From: Eudorina sp. 2006-703-Eu-15
Taxonomy: Eukaryota; Chlorophyta; Chlorophyceae; Chlamydomonadales; Volvocaceae
NCBI GenBank assembly: GCA_003117195.1
Contig: BDSI01000148.1
Span: forward strand, 124,001 to 188,000
Direction of reading: 5' to 3'
DNA length: 64,000 bases
The notes under the pieces are model-generated. The model had not been told where the DNA came from, made no database searches, and saw only the letters and a program-made list of their open reading frames with translations. A program made the translations under genes and the position numbers. This document shows, in pieces, positions 1-12,613 of this stretch; within the stretch, counting starts at the first letter, position 1; each line of letters begins with the position of its first letter.

Positions 1-271
1 TTGGTGGACGTATTCTTACTGCCTTACTGCGCTGCTGCCAGAGAACACGCAGGGAGAGGCCATCGGGGAGAGAGGGGGCTCTCAACTTCTCATTCACAAC
101 AGCGGCCAGCGGCCAAGAAGGCGGATGCTGGCACGGGCAGGCGGCACCCGCCCCCTGACCACTCACCAGCCCCAGCTAGCCAACGTAGCCTACGGTACCC
201 GCCTTAATTGCGCTAACAGCGCCCGCCGCATCGGCACACCAGCATTGTTATACGCCCGCCGGCCGCCGCAC

Positions 272-3200
272 TCACTTGCGCTTGTCCGCGAAGAACGAGT
301 CGGGCATGTTGGAGTCTATCTCCAGCACCAGCCGCGCCTTGAGCAGCATCCACTCGCTCTTGGCGTGCTGTTTCACCACCACGTACGTGTCGGACATGAC
401 CGCGATGAGCAGGTTGAGCAGGATGATGGACACCATGAAGGAGAAGCTGATCAGCATGGCCTGAGGGCGCGGGGGAGGGAGGGGGGGAGGGGGTTAAAAA
501 GAAACAGCCCAGACACACCCAGCCCGGAGGGAGGAGGGAGGAGGCACGGCGGGCGGACGGACGGAGGAACGGCGTGGGGGGCGGGTTGGGGCCGTCGGTT
601 GGGGGGATGTGCGTGGAGAGTGGAGGTGCGGGTTGGGGAGTGTGTGTGGTTGGGTGTGTAGGTTGGGGACGTCGGTTGGGGGTTTGTGCGCGGGAGCGTG
701 CGGAAGAAGACGGACGTGTGAGGCTGGCGAGGACATGCCATCCACCCGTCTTCCCCTGTTGGTCGCCGTACTCACGTGCAAGTACCAGACGTACTTGGCC
801 TGCCCGCCCACATCCGTTGTGAAGCCGCCCACCGTCTGCGGCGAGGGGAGGGGAGGGCGCATGATTAGGGGAGGGGACATGCGTAGGGGAGACGAAGGAG
901 AGATGTTCACCTTGGCCGGCCGTCTGAGGGGAGGGGATTAAAAAGAGAAAGCCAGGCCCAGAGTCGAACCTGGGCGCACAGGCGAGGGAATACAGAGAAG
1001 ATGAACGGCAGGACAGCCTTTCCGGTGACTTTCCTGTGACCCGACGGCAAACCAACTCATGGCGGGCCGCGATGTGCATCAACCGGAACGAGACAACCCA
1101 CAGTAGTCACAACGGACGATCCACCGCGCCACCGACCCACGGGTCTGCCCCACCATGAAGTAGTAGACCGACAGCAGGCTGTCCGGGAAGGTGTCGAAGT
1201 TCTTGGTGAACTCCTTGGAGATGTCGCCGTCGTTGTCCATCTGGTGCGGTTAGGTACCACCACGACGGGTTTCATACTTTCACTATAATAAAAAATACAT
1301 AAATACTGACCCATGGGTCGGCACCAGCGGTCAGTGCTGCCGCCGCGAACAAGGAAAGCGCGAGGCAGTTGACCGCACACACAGTACAGCCCGGGCCTGG
1401 GCGCTTATGGGTGGGCTTCTCATCAAACACACAGTACAGCACCCGACGTGCCGCGTAACCCACCCACAGCCGCACATCAGCCCCGCGCTCCCCCCTTCCC
1501 TCTCCTCTCCAGGGGGGGAGAGGCGGCACCGGACCAAGGCGCAGTCCGTGGGACGCGCGCATGGGTTCCTGAGATGGCCTCCAGACGCCACGCCTTGCCA
1601 GCTCCCCCCGGGGAAGGAAGGTTGGGAGTTCACAGCACCCCAAGTCGCGATGCCGTACTTTGCTCCTAGCGTGTAGTTTAGCGGGCGACCCGCACGGCTG
1701 TCCGGGGGTTCGCGGCGCGCAAGTCGCGCGCTGCCAGGGCACACTCGCACACAGCGTTGTCGTACCTGGTCGTAGTACACCATGATCTGCCGGAACGCCA
1801 GCGCGTACGTCAGCAGCGTGACGAGCACGATGAGGAGGTAGTGGCGCAGGTCGCGGATGATGCGGATGATGACCTGCACGAAGATGCCGGTGCCCTCAGA
1901 ACCTGCACGCCGGGGGGGGGGGAGCCGCATGGGGCCACCATGAGGACCTCAAGGACCTCGTCACTGCCACTGGCCACTGGCTTCTCATCTCGCGGTCTCT
2001 CTTCTCACACACACGGCGACACGTCATTCTTTATAGTGGTAATCGTTTCAAGGTGGACCCCAGTCCCGACCGGGTGTTCCAACGTCATTGCGCCACACAC
2101 GGGGCACACGGGGTGCCTCCTGCGATGACATGGAGGTTCACCCACCCGAGGGCCGCGGGATGGGCCGGGAGCCAGGCCATCAACACCCACCGCCTCCCTC
2201 CCGGCCCTCACCCGGCATCCCGGTCCTGCCACCTGACCCGCCTGACCCACCTGACGCCACCTGACCCGCCTGACCCACCTGACGCCACCTTGAGCAGCCG
2301 GGTGCCCAGCAGGATGGTGCAGGCGGACATCACCCACCGGGCCGCCTCCACCTGGGCCACCTGCGGGGGGAGAGGGGGGCACACCCGCCGCCCCGGACCC
2401 ACACAGCACAGCACAGCACACACAGCACAGTGTGCACACCACGTACAGTCACACCCGGCGTCCGTGCTTCGGTTTCATAACATCATAAAGCGTACGGCCA
2501 AACCAACATTCCCTAGCTTAATGGAGTGCATACATGGCTGGTTTAGTCTGCCAGAGACACTTGCCTGGACCGTTTGCGGAGGGCGTGCTGTGTTCGTACG
2601 CGTCCGCGCGCCCTTGCTGAGTGCTGACCGCCCCCCGGGCCCACTCGCCCCCGCCTGCCCCACTTTCACGGCCGTGTTCCCCGCCGGCAGCATACATACC
2701 CAGTCGCCCACCGTGGCCTCAGCTGCACCCGTCACCCGTTCACAGGCCACGACGCGCCTCAACCCCTCTGCCCAGCTGAGGCCCACGACGTCATCATTAC
2801 AGAATACAGGTGCTCAGAACGGCAACGGCCGATGTACATTCTGCGCGTAAACAAAACAGCTCTCTGCAGTGCCGACCCGACCGCCCCCGGAAGCCACCGC
2901 TGCCCGCCCCCGCGTCCCATGAAGGGTCAGTCCCACGCCACCCCGAACCGCGCAACCTTCGCACGGATAACCGTACCCGTAGGTTCGTACAATTGTCGTA
3001 CCTGCAGCCCCACCACCAGGTACACCATGACGCAGGAGAGCAGTTCCACCCAGTTCCAAGCCGAGTTGTGGCCTGCGTGTCGAATACCGGAGCACGAGGT
3101 GCCCGATCGATACGGCCACGACATGAGTACAGGCGGAGGTTCAAACGAGAGGGCTGGTCCGCCTCATTGATGGGAATGCATCGGCACGACGCCGCCAACG

Positions 3201-4250
3201 GCACGGACCGTACTAGAGCTTGCCTGCCTGATCCCCTTGTCAGGGATCCCCCTGGGACCAATACCCTTCGAGGGCAGCATACCAGAGCGCGAAGAGTACG
3301 GCAGTACGGCACCTTCACGACGGTTCCCCTGCATTCCACCCCGGGCCTAGTCCCCTTGTCCGGAAGGTATGATACCTTACCTGTAAAGTACTCCACGGGT
3401 CCGTGCCGTACGATCTGCCGTACCTCGTCCAGGAAGTACCGCGAGTTGAGCACCAGCACCGAGCTCTCCAGCAGGATCCGGGCCACAGCCTGACCCACGG
3501 GTCGCTCGTACATCGCCTCACGGTCCACGTGCGCGGCCCACTGCACCCCGACCGTCGTCGCGGTGATGTACAACACCATGAAGACGCCGTACAGCAGCGC
3601 CTGCTGCCGATAGATGCTGCCTGCGCAGGCCCGGGGTCGCGGTGGAGGGGTTGAGGCGCCGGGTCAGGGCCGCGCGGGGGGGAGGGAGGGACGCCGACCC
3701 GCGGGTCAGGGCCTCGGCTGTCACCTGCCCACCAACGATTGGAGGGGTAACCGCCCCCCCACCAAGGAGATGGGTAAGCCAACGATGAACTGCGCTGACT
3801 GCGCCGACGGCCAGGGCAGAGGATCGGGGGCGGTGTGGTGCCGCCAGAGCCAGTGGGGGCGTCGGTGAGATCACCGGTGAGCTCACCAGACGGACCCCAC
3901 AGTCCCCGGAAGCCCCTAACATGGGAGACCCAGACGTCCCCATCGGCCCCTGGAATCTTCTTACATGGGAGACCCTGACATGGGGGACCCTGTGACAAGG
4001 GTCGGGTGGCCCCGGACGGCCCTCGCCACAGCCACTGCAAACGCGCTTGAGCGCCAGCGCAGGTGACGGAAGCCAAAGGAAGCCGCCGCTCGCAGCTGCG
4101 CACCTGCGTACGTGTCCCACTTGTAGGTCAGGATGGCGAAGCCGATGTCGGTGGTGAAGGCGTCACTGACGTTGTTCAGCACCAGCGCCCCCAGCGGCGA
4201 ATCGCCCATGCCCCGCTTCGTGACGCCCACGTACGGCAACCCGCACACGC
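272..4250 (-). other. TRP-type channel domain of the fusion
   Basis: Six hydrophobic helices are spread over seven exons. S1 (LLYGVFMVLYITATTVGV) and S2 (ARILLESSVLVLNSRYFLDE) lie in 3381-3620. S3 (WVELLSCVMVYLVVGLQ) is in 3002-3072, S4 (RWVMSACTILLGTRLLK) in 2289-2360, and the S4-S5 linker plus S5 in 1766-1894. The pore helix (NFDTFPDSLLSVYYFMVGQ) is in 1133-1240, and S6 (MVSIILLNLLIAVMSDTY) in 272-460. The S6 pattern LLNLLIAVMSDTY is characteristic of TRP and polycystin-type channels. Calling a subfamily or ion selectivity would go beyond the sequence. Confidence 0.85.
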
Positions 4251-7200
4251 CCGGTACGGCAGGCTGCATCACCGACGGCGCCTCGTTGCTGCGTCGTACG
4301 ACGGTCCGGGCGTCGTACGAACCGGCACGCACGGGACAGGTCCGGGTCAGGCGTGCCGCTGGGTGACAGACGTGTGTGTTGAGTTCCGGGTCGGGTGGTA
4401 GGGGGTGGGCGAAATAGGGCCGGCCGCGGTTCGGGCCTCGGTGTGTCCCGCAATAAACGGTACGGCACTGCCACGTCATGTACATACATATATACACACA
4501 CGCGTGCAGGGCAGCCAGACCCGGCGGGTCACGAGTGGGGCGCTGACTCAGCCCCCTGACCCCCCTCAAGCCCCGCTCGGCCCACTCCCGACTCACCGCA
4601 CCCAGCGACGCAGCGACAGCCACGCCTTCTGCAGCCTGGACTGCCGCCGCTTCCTGCGCCTGCCGCTGCCACCGGCGCCGGTGCCGCCGGCTGTGCCTGC
4701 TTCCCGCAGCCCGCTCCGCCCAGCCTCCCCACCGTCGTGAGGGTCCGAGCCCGCGCCGCCGCCTGCTCCTCCGCCCTCCCTCATGGAGGCGGCTTCCTCG
4801 CCCTCGCCCTTGCCCTCGCCTTCCTCCTCCCCTTCTTCTTCCTCCTCCTCATCATCATCGTCATCGCTGTAGGTGCCGCCGTGCTGCCGCAGCACCTCCT
4901 CCCACAGCTTCTCGTCCACGGCGTACTCCTGTACGACATGCGCCGTACATTCAATATTGTCGGCGCAGCAACGTAGCTAGCCCAACCCCCTGGGAGCCTC
5001 TCCCCAGCCGTTCCAAACGCCACACATACATACACGCGCACACTCTTTCAACTCCGCAGCCTTTCTACTACGTCATGGGTCGGGCATTGGGTACATCATA
5101 TATGCATACGGACACCTGTTGGGCGCTGCTACGCCCATCAAATGTCACGCACGGCCTGTGTTGCCTGCCCGTACACACTTTGGCTCCTCCTTTTCTCGTG
5201 GCTCAGTTCTCCACTACACTCCGCAAGAGCGGTCATCTGCGCCGCCGCTCAGCTGCCCGGCACCCGCGAACTCCAGCCACCCCCACGAAGGGACAACCAT
5301 GACGTGGGGGACAACGAGATAACCGCGCACTGGCCGACTCCCATCCACCCATCCGGTTCATTCTGGACTTCTGCTTCGCTTTAACGCTCCCACGCATCCA
5401 CCCACCCACCCACGCATCCACCCACCCACCCACGCAGCCACCCACCCATGCAGCCACCCACCCACCTGCGAGCCGCACGTGATGAGGTGCGTGCCCTCCC
5501 GCACCGGCACCATGACGGCGCTGCTGCCCACCGCGTCCGTGGGCTCCTCGATCCCAACCGCGTTCAGGAACTTGACCAGCACGGAGGGCATGTCGGCCGC
5601 CAGCCGCGACCAGGCCTGCAGCGGAGTGAGTGGCGCCGGGTCGAGAAAGGGGTCGGGGCCGCAGGGCTGGAGGGAAGGCGGGATATAGAAATTTAGTAGA
5701 TATATTGAAGCTGCGCTGCTGCCATAGCTGAGGCAATGGAATGGGGGCTGAGTTTCCCTTCCTCCCCTACCTCGCACCCTCCCGCCTTCCCTCCTTGCTT
5801 CCCCTATGTGCTCTGGCAGCAGCGCAGTATACATATGTCTACCAATTCCCGATATCCCCCTTCCCCTCGCCCTCTCGCCTTCATGGCCGCCAGCCGCAGC
5901 GGGGGCGGTCGCGCCACCTCGTTGGCCAGCAGCAGCTCCACGCACTGCAGGTTGCGCACGTCCAGGGCCAGGTCCAGGGGGGTCTTGCCGTCCGCGTTGG
6001 CGGGCAGCGGCGCGGAGGTGATGGCGGCGCCGTGGGTGAGCAACACCCGCAGGAACTCCACCTGACCCGCCAGCGCGGTCCTGCGTGCCGCGTGGGCGTC
6101 GGAGGGAGGGGGGGCGGGGTGGAAAGGGGAGGAAAGGAAATTGTGTGTGACTGCGTGATTGACATACGTTGGGCTTGGTTGGGCTGGTTGGAAGGTAGGT
6201 GGATGATTGCTGTACTCGTGTACCAATCTCCTTTTCTCTCCCCCTCCCCTCCTCTCCCTCGCCCTCCACCCTCAATTTCTTTTCTCAAATTAACCTCCGC
6301 CCTCACGTGTGCAGCAGCGTGTTCCCGTCCTCCATCGGCACCACCGCCAGCCCCGGGAAGACGTCCGCCAGCTTCTTGACGTGCTCCAGGTCCCACAACC
6401 CGCTCTTCATCTCGCCAAGGAGCTGCGGGGCGCGGGAAGGGGGGGGGGAAACCGGAGGTCGGGAAGTCAGGAACACAGCACAGCACAGCACAGCAACGCA
6501 CATCATATCATAGCACAGCGCAGCACAGTGCTGCATAGCACAGCGCTCATGCCCCAACCCCCTTTCCTGCGCTCCTCCAGCCCTGTATGTACGTGCTGCT
6601 CCCACCACTCGCCTGCTGCGGCAGCGGCTGCCGTACGGAGAGGTGCAGCACCGCCACGCGCGCGTTGAGCGACACGGCCAGCACGGGCGGGAAGCGGGGC
6701 CCCGCGACGGAGGCCGACAGCGGCATGGGCCGGATCTTCTCGGCGCCGTCGGCCTTGCTGATGGGGCCGCACACCAGCAGCGGCACCGACACGCCGGTCT
6801 GCGGTTCGGTCCAGGGGCGGGAAGGCCGGCGGCGGGGCGGGTCCGGCCGGTGAGGAGTGGGGCGGGGGTCCGGCCGTCCGGAGCAGCGGGGCGGGCAGTG
6901 GGTTCGGAGGGCGGAGGGGTAGGTTACGCTGGATTGGGTTGGATTGGGTTGGGTTAACACTTGGGTTGGCCGTATAGTTAGATTAACACTTGCGTTAACA
7001 GTGGCCAGGGACGGCAGGAAGACAGGGAGCGCATGATGAGGTGACATTACCGTTACATCGCCCGCAGTATTCTGTATAACCCCGCACCCGCACCCCCACC
7101 CGCATGTGTCTGGGCTGTTTCTGTTTAACCCGCGCCCCGCACCCGCACCTTGAGGTTGAACCCGATGATGGTGCCGTCCCGCGCGCTGGACACGATCCAG

Positions 7201-10200
7201 GAGGGGTGCACAAAGTTGATGTACGACAACGTGCCGCGGTGGTCGCGGATGACGTGCAGCAGGTTGCCCTTGGCGGTGTTCCAGATGCGGACGGTGTTGT
7301 CGTTGGAGGCGGTGGCCAGAACCTTCTCGTCAGGGGACAGCGCGGCAAAGCGCACCCAGTGTTCGTGGCCCACGAAGCGCTGGATCACCTCGCCTGCGGG
7401 CGGCAGGGGGTTGGCGGTGGCGGTGGTTGTGTGTGGGGGGTTGCTTGGCGCTTCCTTGGTGCTCTGGTGGTTTTGCTCTGGTGGTTTTGCTCTGGTGGTG
7501 GTGCCCTCCCTTCCTCCTCCTCCCTTCTCCCCCTCCTTCCTCCTCCCCTCTCCCCCCCTTCCTCCTCCTGTCCCTCCTCTTCGCCGCGCCGTCAGCCGTC
7601 GAACCCACCCACCTGTCGCCAGGTCAAAGATGGCGGCGGTCTTGTCGCACGACACCGACACGGCGCGCGCGCCGTCGCGCGTGAACCAGGCGTCGAAGAT
7701 GCCCTCGTCGTGAATGTTGTCGTACTTGCGCAGCATCTTGCCGGTGTTGAGGTCCCACAGGGTGGTCCAGGCGTCCCAGCCGTCGGCGGTGGTCAACATC
7801 CGGTCAAAGGCCTCGTTGACCTGGGGGCACACGATGTCCTGCGAGTGGGCGGTGTCGATCATCTGCTCCGGGGGAGGGGCAAGAGGGCCACCAGGGGAGG
7901 GGCAAGAGGGCCACCGGGCAGGGGTAAGGCTTCAGGTAGGGCTTTTAAGTTGCTCTAGTGGGCCGTACTACCGTGGTGCCACGGCGCGTCGGAGGAGATG
8001 GAATTCAGGACCATTTAAGGAGGTTCGATGTTGACAGGGTTTCAGTGGCACAAGGGCCATCAGGCAGGGGCACGAGTGACAGCAGTGCGATGACAGCAGA
8101 TTCAGGTAGAGGTGGCAGAGTTGGGGGGCGCCGGGGGCGGGGCCTAGGCAGGGGCGGGGTGAGGGGGTTGAGCCAAGCTGGCGAGGCGGGCAGCCCGCCG
8201 CGTGGGATATAGCGGGGCGGGGGAAGGCAGGGCTGGACGGGACGGGGCGGGGCAGGTCGGTCAGCGGCCCGAGGTCTGAGACGCGATGGGCCGATGGCCC
8301 AACCCGCACTCACTCAGCGCCCGGCCCTCCTCCCCGCCGCCCCCAAACCAAACTCAACCGCACCGTCCAACCCCGCGCGACCCCGACCCCCACGCCGCCT
8401 CTTCTAAGTCGTGAGTTCCTGACTTACCCGCACCAGCACAGCCCGACCCCGGCCCCCCCGCCGCCCTCGTCTGCGTCGTGAGCTCCTGACTCACCCGCAC
8501 AAGCTGCCTCTTGGCCAGGTCGAACAGCCGGACCTTCCGGTCGCCGCCAGTCGTCACCAGCCTGCCCCTCAGCGGCCGGCTCTCCCCCGAGCCCCCGCCG
8601 CCGGGCACCAGCCCAGCATCACCGCTGGCCACCAGGTACAGCCCGTACGTGCCCGCGTGCGCGGTCGCGTGGTTCCACACCACCTCGCCCGTGGCAAAGT
8701 CGTACAGGTGCAGCTCCTCTGTCGTACATGCCGTGGATGCGACACCAGAGGTGTGTCGTACGGGGCGTCGTGGGGCGGGCGTGTATCGCCGCGGGGTCGA
8801 GGATTGAGGGGGAGAGAGGGGGCCGGGGAGCAGTCAAAGGAGCGTGAACTAGGCGGGGCGCGTGGCTGACACCTGGCGGGGAAGGTGGCGGCGTCCCCGT
8901 CGGCGGCGTCCCCGTGGGGGGGTTACATGCGACGACGACGGCGGCCCTGCTCCTGCGCCTTCTCCCCAAAGAGATGTTACCACCCGGTGTGGTAACCACC
9001 ACACCCACCCGGTGTGGTAACCCCCATCTAACCACACCCACCCTGGAACCGGCCCGCCTTGAAGATCACGAACATGAGCGTGGCATCCCGCGTGACGTCA
9101 ATGTCGTACACGTCCTGCAGCCGCTCGTCCCGCCACAGCGCGTCGTCAAAGCTGTCGCCCTCCAAATTGAACACCCGGATGGATCCGTCCGTACATACGG
9201 CCCCGAACTTCGTTGGGAAGCTGAACCGACCCACTTGCAGCGGCGCCACTCGGCTGCTGCTACGGCCCATGCGGCCGCTGCGGCGGCCGCCACCGCCACC
9301 GCCGGCCTTGTAGCTGCCGCTGGCGATCACATTGACGGCGCTGGCGGCGGCGCGGCTCATGCTGCCGCTGCCGCCGTGCGGGACAGCGACGGCGTCGCCT
9401 ACGCACCCGCCCCCTCTCAAGAATCGCGCCAGTTTGGACCGCCGGTGCTCCGAAACCCGCTTCCCCCCCGGGTCCAGGCTGTAGTACCGCTCCAGGAAGC
9501 CCGCGTGGGAGCAGCTGGCGGCGGCGGCGGCGCGGGCCGTGGCGGCCTTGCCAGGGGTGGTCTTGGCTGCCGCCAGCGAGGCGGCGCCGCCGCTGCCGCA
9601 GCTGGTGATGCCGCTGGACAAGGAGACGCGGCTGGCGCCGCCCTCGCCGAGGAAGAAGCAGCCGGTCAGGGTGTTGAAGGTGCCCGGCTCCTGTGGGGAC
9701 CACGGGGCGACGTCACACGGCGGGCAGGGTGCGTATTACCTCCTGGGTAGGGTATCCGGGGGTATACGGGGAGCAACTACGGGGCACAGAGAGTCAGGGG
9801 ATGCAGGCTTGGAGGCGAGTGGGCGATGAACCAGCGCGGGTCACAGACTTGGCTCCCGTCTTGGCTCCCGTCGGAACCCAGCTTTGGAACTCAACTTCGG
9901 AGCTAGCCCCACGTCCGAGTCTTTGTTAAAGCCTTGATCCCAACGCCAATCCTAGTCCCTATCCCTAACCCAATTTCAAACCCTAACCCTATCCCAGTTT
10001 CAAGAAGAGCGGACCCAGGTAAACCCCCCGCCGAAGAGGGTGACTGACGCGCCAAACGTGGGTCGCCCTGCCCTGCCCCCAGCCGCGATTCGACCGACCC
10101 CACACACGTGCTGCGTATGTGCTCGCCCATGCAACCGGTTTCAAGTGCGCCTCAGCGCTGCCCCGTTCTATACACGACCCTTCCCACACCGCACCCGGAA

Positions 10201-12342
10201 GAACGTGGGCTGGTGCCGGCAGGGGTATCCGTGTCATCGTGTGTGGTTGCACCCCCCCGGTGCCGGTCCGCACGTCGCCCCTTCGCCCCTTTCCGAGGAA
10301 GGCAGTATCAGCCCCCTGTGTGAGCTCCTTGTCAGCCTCCCTCATCCTCACCCCTCACCCTCACCCCTCATCCCCCCGCGCTCACCTGTGTGGTGTTCAC
10401 CCGCACCAGCTCCTGGCCGTACCGCGACTCCAGCAGCACCAGCTCACCCAGGTCGTACCCGCCCGCCTGCAAATACGAGGGGGAGCAGCAGTAGGGGAGA
10501 GAGAGAGAAAGAGAGAGAGGCATGCCATGCACGCGACCCACGGAAACCATGTCTAGCGGCAGTCAAAGATACAAACCTCGGAGGCGGGGCCTGAGCACGC
10601 GCTGACACACTCGACCAACCCATCGATACCACACGGCGCACGCTCTCCCTCGCCAGCCACCAGTCCCTGACCGACCCACCGACCCACACCACGCACCAGA
10701 ATGAAGAGGCCGCAGGGACTGAACCTGCAGCAGCTGCGCGAGCCGTGGTTGAATTTGGTGGCGTAGCGCTGCTCGCCGCTCTCGATGTCCCACACGAAGA
10801 GGATGCCGTGCACGCCCGTCACGGCCGCCAGACCCGCGGGTCCGCTGATGGCGCACACGTCCAGCCAGCCGCTGTGGTCCGTGGGGCTGTGCATCACCTT
10901 GCCCGTCTCCGGGTTCCAGATCAGCACGCTGGAGCGCTCCGGCTCCAGCTCGCCGGACGTGATCGCGCGGGTGCCGTCCTCCGTGACCGCTGAGCCGTAC
11001 ACCTGGGTGCCGTACAGTGCCGTACGAATGTCGGAGCGCGGTCGGTAGTTGAAGTGTGGTATATGTGGTATGTGGGTGAAAGTGTGGGCGGGGAGAGGTG
11101 TTAGTGGTCGCTTCCCGTTCCTCGGTGCGTCTCAATCGCGTCCGTATCCCGCGGGCCCGATGGCGCAGCGGAACCTTCCCTTGAGCGGTCATGCCCCCTC
11201 CTCCTCCTCCTCTGACAGGTGGTCCTCACCTCGCACTCGTGGTCCTCGAAGGTTCGCACGACAGTCATGGTGGCCGTGTCCCAGATGCGAGCCGTGAAAT
11301 CCTTCGAGGTGGTCAGGATGCGGCTGCCGCCGCGAAACACGCTCATGCTGGTGACCTCCGCCGTGTGCACGTGCTCGTGGGCCACGCACGTGGCCTGCCA
11401 GCTGCCGTACTCCCCTGGTCCCTGCAAGTGACGAGTGACGGGGAAGGCGAAGGTGTGCGGTTTGGGTGGACTGTACGGCGCTGGCGGCTGGGTGGGTGAC
11501 ACGCGGTGAGTACCGTATGTGTGTACCCCGCCGCGCAGGGTGCTCTGTGGGGAGGCTGGTCCGCGAACCGCCGATGTCCGCCCATTTCTCATAACTGTGT
11601 GCCGGTGCAGGAGGAAGAATGTTCGGCCCCCGCGTTACCAGTCCTTCACAGTCGGGCAGGTAAGGAGGGATACGCCTTGGAGGGGCCTCCATCAACACGC
11701 GCCGGTTTTGCGGGGCTCTGCCTGTTGCGCGCCGGTATGGGGGCCCCTTCAACAGCGGAACTTAGATTCGTGTCCCATGCTCGCCGCTGGGCAGGCGGAG
11801 TGTAACGGGGCGCCACGGCGAAAAGAAGTGCGTATGGAGTACAACTGGATTGGGTTGGGGTTAACAGCGTTATCACCCCCGAGTATGCCACTGGAGTTCG
11901 CATGACATCCCGCAGCAACGCCGCAACTGCGGCACTGACGGAAGGGCTTGCAAGCTCGTACCTTTCCAAAGGTCCAGCGCTCCACAGAGCCATCCGCATT
12001 GCTTACGCAGAATGCTTCGGTGTTAAGCAACCTGCATGCGGTGACCGTCTCCTGTCGCAATTCGCTGGACGTCTTCTGTGTCGAAGAGCGAACTGTGTCC
12101 AGAGCGCTGGATGAATATCTCCATAAGCAACGGCCATTTGGCACTTCCCAGATGGATATTTGGTGTTCGGCGCCAACAACCAGGAGCAGCTCACCAACCC
12201 CTGGTACGTTGAACAGGTCACAGCCAGTCAACTTGGAACTGCTGACTGGAATCCATCGATTGTAATCGGTATTTTGAGGGCTGCGTTTCCAGCTGAAGGA
12301 TTTCTCCTCTAGCCTGGCCTGCGATTTTATGACGGAGGACAT
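272..12342 (-). CDS. WD40-ankyrin-TRP-like cation channel fusion
   Basis: Large multi-exon gene. Exons supported by splice signals and phase, 5' to 3': 12342-11962, 11421-11230, 11002-10697, 10466-10386, 9690-9042, 8718-8501, 7862-7613, 7393-7149, 6798-6613, 6422-6307, 6080-5879, 5615-5466, 4928-4597, about 4250-4104, 3620-3381, 3072-3002, 2360-2289, 1894-1766, 1240-1133, 835-776, 460-272. The product is roughly 1,400 residues: WD40 repeats, ankyrin-like repeats, an acidic linker, then six membrane helices with a pore. TRP-type channels conduct cations across the plasma or ciliary membrane; the WD40 and ankyrin parts presumably scaffold or gate it (inference). Not fully resolved: the junction of the 4928-4597 exon with the next one is out of phase in my model, so a small exon is missing. 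The final TGA (272-274) overlaps a good splice donor (GTGAGT at 275-270), so the protein may continue beyond the left edge. Confidence 0.82.
2045..2095 (+). repeat. Member of a short dispersed repeat family (GGTGGACCC type)
   Basis: About 50 bases beginning GTTTCAAGGTGGACCCC and containing CCCGACCGGGTGT.CCAACG. A close match lies on the opposite strand at 30556-30604. Shorter relatives with GTTACA(A/G).GGACCCC occur near 31583, 36779 (and its duplicates at 45729 and 54682) and 58997. Probably the terminus of a small non-autonomous element; this copy sits in an intron of the channel gene. Confidence 0.5.
5391..5464. repeat. CCCA-rich intronic microsatellite
   Basis: Imperfect tandem CCACC/CCACGCAT units lie inside an intron of the channel gene, next to the exon ending at 5466. 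No coding potential is apparent. Confidence 0.7.
5466..6422 (-). other. Ankyrin-like repeat region of the channel fusion
   Basis: Three exons give ankyrin-type helices: a first repeat around EDGNTLLHT, then LAGQVEFLRVLLTHGA and DGKTPLDLALDVRNLQCVEL, then a looser helical exon beginning AWSRLAADMPSVLVKFL. The order ankyrin repeats before a six-helix channel is typical of several TRP families. The exon at 5879-6080 can end either at a GC donor after ...AAMK or at a GT donor 33 bases downstream; both keep phase. Confidence 0.7.
7149..12342 (-). other. WD40 repeat region of the channel fusion
   Basis: Eight exons encode beta-propeller-type repeats. Visible WD motifs include ISIWEVPNG, ARIWDTATM, VLIWNPETG, FVWDIESG, LYDFATG, VRLFDLAKR, TLWDLNTGK, AIFDLAT and VRIWNTAKG, spaced as expected for one or two seven-blade propellers. 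The exon at 9042-9690 carries a glycine/serine/alanine-rich insertion before its last blade. WD40 propellers are protein-interaction platforms and have no catalytic residues. The introns hold only simple-sequence DNA; I saw no further coding in them. Confidence 0.85.
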
Positions 12343-12613
12343 CTGGCAAAACCACAGCAAAGCTCCTGATACCTGTTACCACAATGGTTGCACGGTCTAA
12401 ATAACATTTAAGTGTCACAATCCTGAGGGTACGCATTTAAGCAGAGTGATGTCATAGCTAATAGGAAGAACTTGCGTGCCGCAATGTATGTGCTCACAGT
12501 GCTCATTGCAGGTAAGGATATACACAAAACTTCATGACGTTTGGAATGCAGAAGGCTGCTTGTACAAAGCCCTGGGGCAGTCCGTGAGCGCAGGCAGGGG
12601 CATCCGTTTGTAC

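Noticed and set aside
957..974. tRNA T-arm-like sequence on the minus strand (GGTTCGACTCT)
   Set aside because: A stem-loop like a T-arm and a following T-run are present, but no matching 5' acceptor strand or D-arm can be found within tRNA distance. It may be a chance match in an intron.
213..1082. 289-codon minus-strand frame
   Set aside because: A shadow through introns of the channel gene; low-complexity proline/serine content and no domain. The real exons (272-460, 776-835) are in other frames.
9962..9995. Telomere-like CCCTAACCC repeats
   Set aside because: Only a few imperfect units in an intron, and they do not match the volvocine telomere unit TTTTAGGG.
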